Below, in pieces: positions 61,126-64,000 of a DNA stretch of 64,000 nucleotides. A program made the translations under genes and the position numbers. Location: positions 62,001 through 126,000 of the forward strand of contig NW_026516786.1 in NCBI RefSeq assembly GCF_025766255.1. The letters run 5' to 3'. Below the pieces are notes generated by a model, which ran no database searches, was not told where the DNA came from, and saw only the letters and a list, made by a program, of their open reading frames with translations. The stretch's first letter is position 1. Every line of letters starts with the position of its first letter. The stretch is from Zychaea mexicana. Its lineage: Eukaryota > Mucoromycota > Mucoromycetes > Mucorales > Lichtheimiaceae.

Positions 61126-62216
61126 ATATTAAGTTTGGTGGTTTTTTGCTTCCCTTTATTTATTTTTTTTAAATTGCAGGGTACACGGATTCAAACAAGA
61201 CAAGAAAAAAGGTGAGAGCGAAAATAAAAAAGAGAAAAAAAGAGAGGGAAGGGGGGTTAGGTATATATATGAGTGTAGAGTGAAAATAAAAATAATATTA
61301 TGAAAAATAAAAAGCGACCTCTTTTTTGTTGTTGTTTCTCTTCCAGCCCCCCTCAATGGTTCTGGATGAGTAACAGCTACCACGCGTGCCTTACAGTTTG
61401 GAAGAGGGTATAGTATTGACAGGGAGAAGAAGCAAAAAACGCCTTTAAAGTTTTCACACACAATACAGCAAGTACACCTCTCGTATATACCACAGTACTC
61501 ACACTCATACACACTCTCTCTGAATAATTTGGTCGAGCGCGGCGAGCGGGGCGGCGAGCGTGTATGTGTGTGCTGAGTTTAGAGCTGGTGTGCTGTGTGC
61601 ACACCAGGCAGCAACGGCGCCCAGGCAAGCTGTTCTAAGCTGAGAGAACCGGTTCAGTGGTATGTTTCGCTTGCAATGCCCCCTACCACCCCCCCTTAAT
61701 TAACCTGAAACATCGTTGGCACAACTTTCAGTGAATAATGGACTTACATAGAAACACGAGAGAACACGCAAGACGAGCACATGTGCTCAGAAGCAAGGCT
61801 AAGATTATGCATGCTTGACACTCGTAACGGGAAGTGTTGTTTTTCATCTCTCTTTGATAGTTTCTGCAGAATACTCTCAAATTGAGTTGCTTTAAAATTT
61901 TATAGTATGCAACAGCTAGAAGCTTGTGGCAAAGCGAGGGATTTATCATCGCGTATATCCTACTTGCGTTTTCATGCATGGAGAAAACTTTTATTTGCGC
62001 TCTACATGAACATGTACAGTAAGTAGAATGTCAAGATGCATTTAGTTGTCAAGTAGGTTTACTTGCAGCATATATGCTATATAATACATACGCCCAATGA
62101 GATAGATATATTGGACAAGACTACACTGTCTTTTGAAATGTTCATTTTTTTACGCCTTGCATGCACATCGTAGATGTCAAAACATAAACGACCGCTATGT
62201 AAAATACACCAATAAA
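61126..62216. other. Upstream region of the BRPF/NTO1 gene
   Basis: 5' flank with purine-rich runs (GAGAAAAAAAGAGAGGGAAG near 61230) and a GC-rich patch (GCGGCGAGCGGGGCGGCGAG near 61539). No gene seen. Confidence 0.45.
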
Positions 62217-62632
62217 ATGGATTTTCGAACTTCGCCGGCAACTCCCCGCTCACGAACACAAGGAAGAAAACCATGGAAGTGTGAGCAATAACCTTCTGCT
62301 GCTACCGTCGATATTATGAATGGTGCTGATGACCACACATATCAACTGATGAAGACGGTGAAAATGACGATGACAATGACGTTGACGACACCAAGTACAT
62401 GGTTAAGCCTCGCCAAACGACACGAAGAATGAAACGACATCGAGGACTCAAACAGCAAGCGTCACAACAACCATCTACCAAGAAGATGGTAGCCACTGAA
62501 ACGCGTTTGCTGCAAAAACCACCAGGAATCTTTGTCAATACACCACGCGTTTATCTTGGAGCAGAAGAGCCACGCGATGTCCGTGAAAATGATTTTGCCA
62601 TGACCATTCGAAGTCTAGTCAATAGAAGTTGA
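62217..62632 (+). CDS. Small basic protein, unknown, two exons
   Basis: Exons 62217-62280 and 62355-62632 join in phase through a 74-bp intron (GTGAGC donor, CAACTGAT branch-like, GAAG acceptor) to give 113 aa. It starts MDFRTSPATPRSRTQGRKPW, continues with an acidic run (ENDDDNDVDD), then a basic segment (RQTTRRMKRHRGLKQQ), and ends GIFVNTPRVYLGAEEP followed by FAMTIRSLVNRS. Unrecognised. Just downstream, GACAAGG with a GTAAAT donor and a TTTGCGAAG acceptor would lead into GRRFSAPDIEE and a stop, in a frame that does not match; the gene may have a further exon or a frameshift. Confidence 0.4.
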
Positions 62633-64000
62633 CAAGGGTAAATTATGCTGATTTTTTTTTTGCGAAGGCCGTCGATTCAGCGCTCCAGACATTGAGGAGT
62701 AATGTATCATATGAACACCGTGTGTTATCGTGGTCAGGGCAAGATCCGAAATTTTGAGACCTATGTGATCACCCATCTTGAATTAACAGCAACAGAACAT
62801 AGGCCCAGTATCCCACTAGGTTTATATGAGCATAACTGGATATCCGAGCTCTTACCGGATGAACGTTGGGAGACACCGTCGTCCTCAAGGAGACGTGTCA
62901 CCCTGCACTAACATATGTTCTACTATGCAAGTTGTGTATATGCTATGCTCTGAGAGCGTAGCCGCTTATTTTGATAAGATGCCAGCTCCTGTAAGTAAAA
63001 GATACGTTCCACTGAGCATGTCAACCGCTAGCTAAAGTGGAATGACGTTATTAGGATCGATCTAATGGCTTTTAATATATAAGAGCAATACGATGGCTGC
63101 TCGAAGTACCGAGGCGGTTGCTAAGAACTATACTTAATACAATCAAGAAGACAGCAACGTCAATTTTCTTGGGAATATATCACGTAGAGAAAGATCCAAC
63201 AGTAGTAGAATCTTATTGCAATGCTGGTATCATCCACTTCAATAATGTTTCCAAAAACTATTATACCACGAGGAGGTGGCACTGCGTCAACCTTTAAAAA
63301 TAGCAGTTAAATATGTGTGGTTGTAACAGTGAATGTTAGTAAATGAGAGATTTTTTGACTGTCGCTATACTTTAACAACGAAGCCACTCGCTCAGCTTGT
63401 GATTTTCTCTTTCATGGGAAAAGAGTTATGCAATAAGCAAACAATGGGTTATTAAACAAGCACTTACTTGTATGCCTCGCATCTACATGATTATAGCTTT
63501 CATTTTTTCTGAGTACACAAGCCCCAGGTACAAGATACAACAATAATCGCTGCCTACCAAAATAAAAGTGATCGCCGCACGAATCATCCTAGAACCGAAT
63601 CCAAAACCAACATGGATGACAACAATAGCACGCAAGCGATCACTATTTCATCATCATATACTCTTCAATCCTTACAAGTTGCTTCTTTAAGTCAATATTG
63701 TTGTTTGTCTTGCTCATGTTTATCAAAGCACACATCCGTCCGGAACCAAACCCGGCTAGTACTTTCGCCTGTTGTGTAGCCTGCGTGTGGCCTGTGTGCG
63801 AACGTCTTCAATCCACTTCTTGCGTGATAACGGTCATACGTCACGAGTCGTTCCGTCTATTCTCTATCATCTCATAGCTCTTCATATCTCAAATGCTACT
63901 CCCTCACTGGCCCTATTAGATATCATATAAGAGCCATCTGCCATAATTTCGTTATATACATTTATAATGTATGCTAAACGATCCATGCTGATTTGCTCTC
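62633..64000. other. Right end of window, no clear gene
   Basis: Short frames only. A possible 3' exon for the preceding small gene lies at about 62670-62703. The rest is AT-rich, with no recognisable protein, RNA or repeat. Confidence 0.4.

Noticed and set aside
1..64000. CRISPR array or bacterial operon structure
   Set aside because: No regularly spaced repeats; genes have spliceosomal introns throughout.

Overview
The window reads as nuclear DNA of a filamentous fungus, most likely Mucoromycota (Mucorales grade). Genes are split by short introns, mostly 50-120 bp, with GTAAGT-like donors and occasional CTAAT/CTGAT branch sites. A septin, a BiP ending in HDEL, a fungal P-type H+-ATPase, Gos1 and Tim21 fix the kingdom. 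An animal-like MYSM1 homologue, a BRPF-type protein that still has bromodomain and PWWP, and Mucorales-looking HET-domain and PD-(D/E)xK-like proteins point to an early-diverging lineage. This placement is inference; no rRNA or tRNA was seen. The coding exons below were assembled by hand so that reading frames close across GT-AG introns; every multi-exon model sums to a multiple of three.

Layout. 0-6 kb: a class I/II aminotransferase (-), a small basic coiled-coil protein (+), and a divergent pair of small related proteins (- and +) followed by a Gln-rich protein (+). 6.4-9.4 kb: a Cdc3-type septin (+) converging on Tim21 (-). 9.4-12.9 kb: gene-poor. 12.9-15.1 kb: a hexokinase with an unusual tail. 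15-18.6 kb: gene-poor, with a MITE-like element and a pogo/Tigger-like terminal repeat. 18.6-23.6 kb: two membrane-traffic genes, the Qb-SNARE Gos1 and a Gyp5-like Rab GAP. 23.6-27.2 kb: spacer holding a decayed duplicate of the Gyp5 3' end. 27.2-29.5 kb: BiP/Kar2. 31.3-40.5 kb: a caffeoyl-CoA-type O-methyltransferase, a HET-domain protein, a Nudix CoA-type diphosphatase ending in a peroxisomal signal, and an A-T-R adenylate-forming reductase. 43.2-43.9 kb: a probably degenerate PD-(D/E)xK-like gene. 45.1-49.4 kb: a SANT-SWIRM-MPN histone deubiquitinase (15 exons). 50.8-54.0 kb: plasma-membrane H+-ATPase. 56.0-61.1 kb: a BRPF/Nto1 scaffold (11 exons). 62.2 kb: a small unknown gene.

Most genes are unrelated housekeeping functions. 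The 31-40.5 kb block is the best candidate for a linked pathway: carboxylic-acid activation and reduction, O-methylation and CoA-ester turnover, beside a HET-type recognition protein. The two chromatin genes (MYSM1-like and BRPF-like) could work in the same histone H2A/H3 regulatory layer but are not adjacent.
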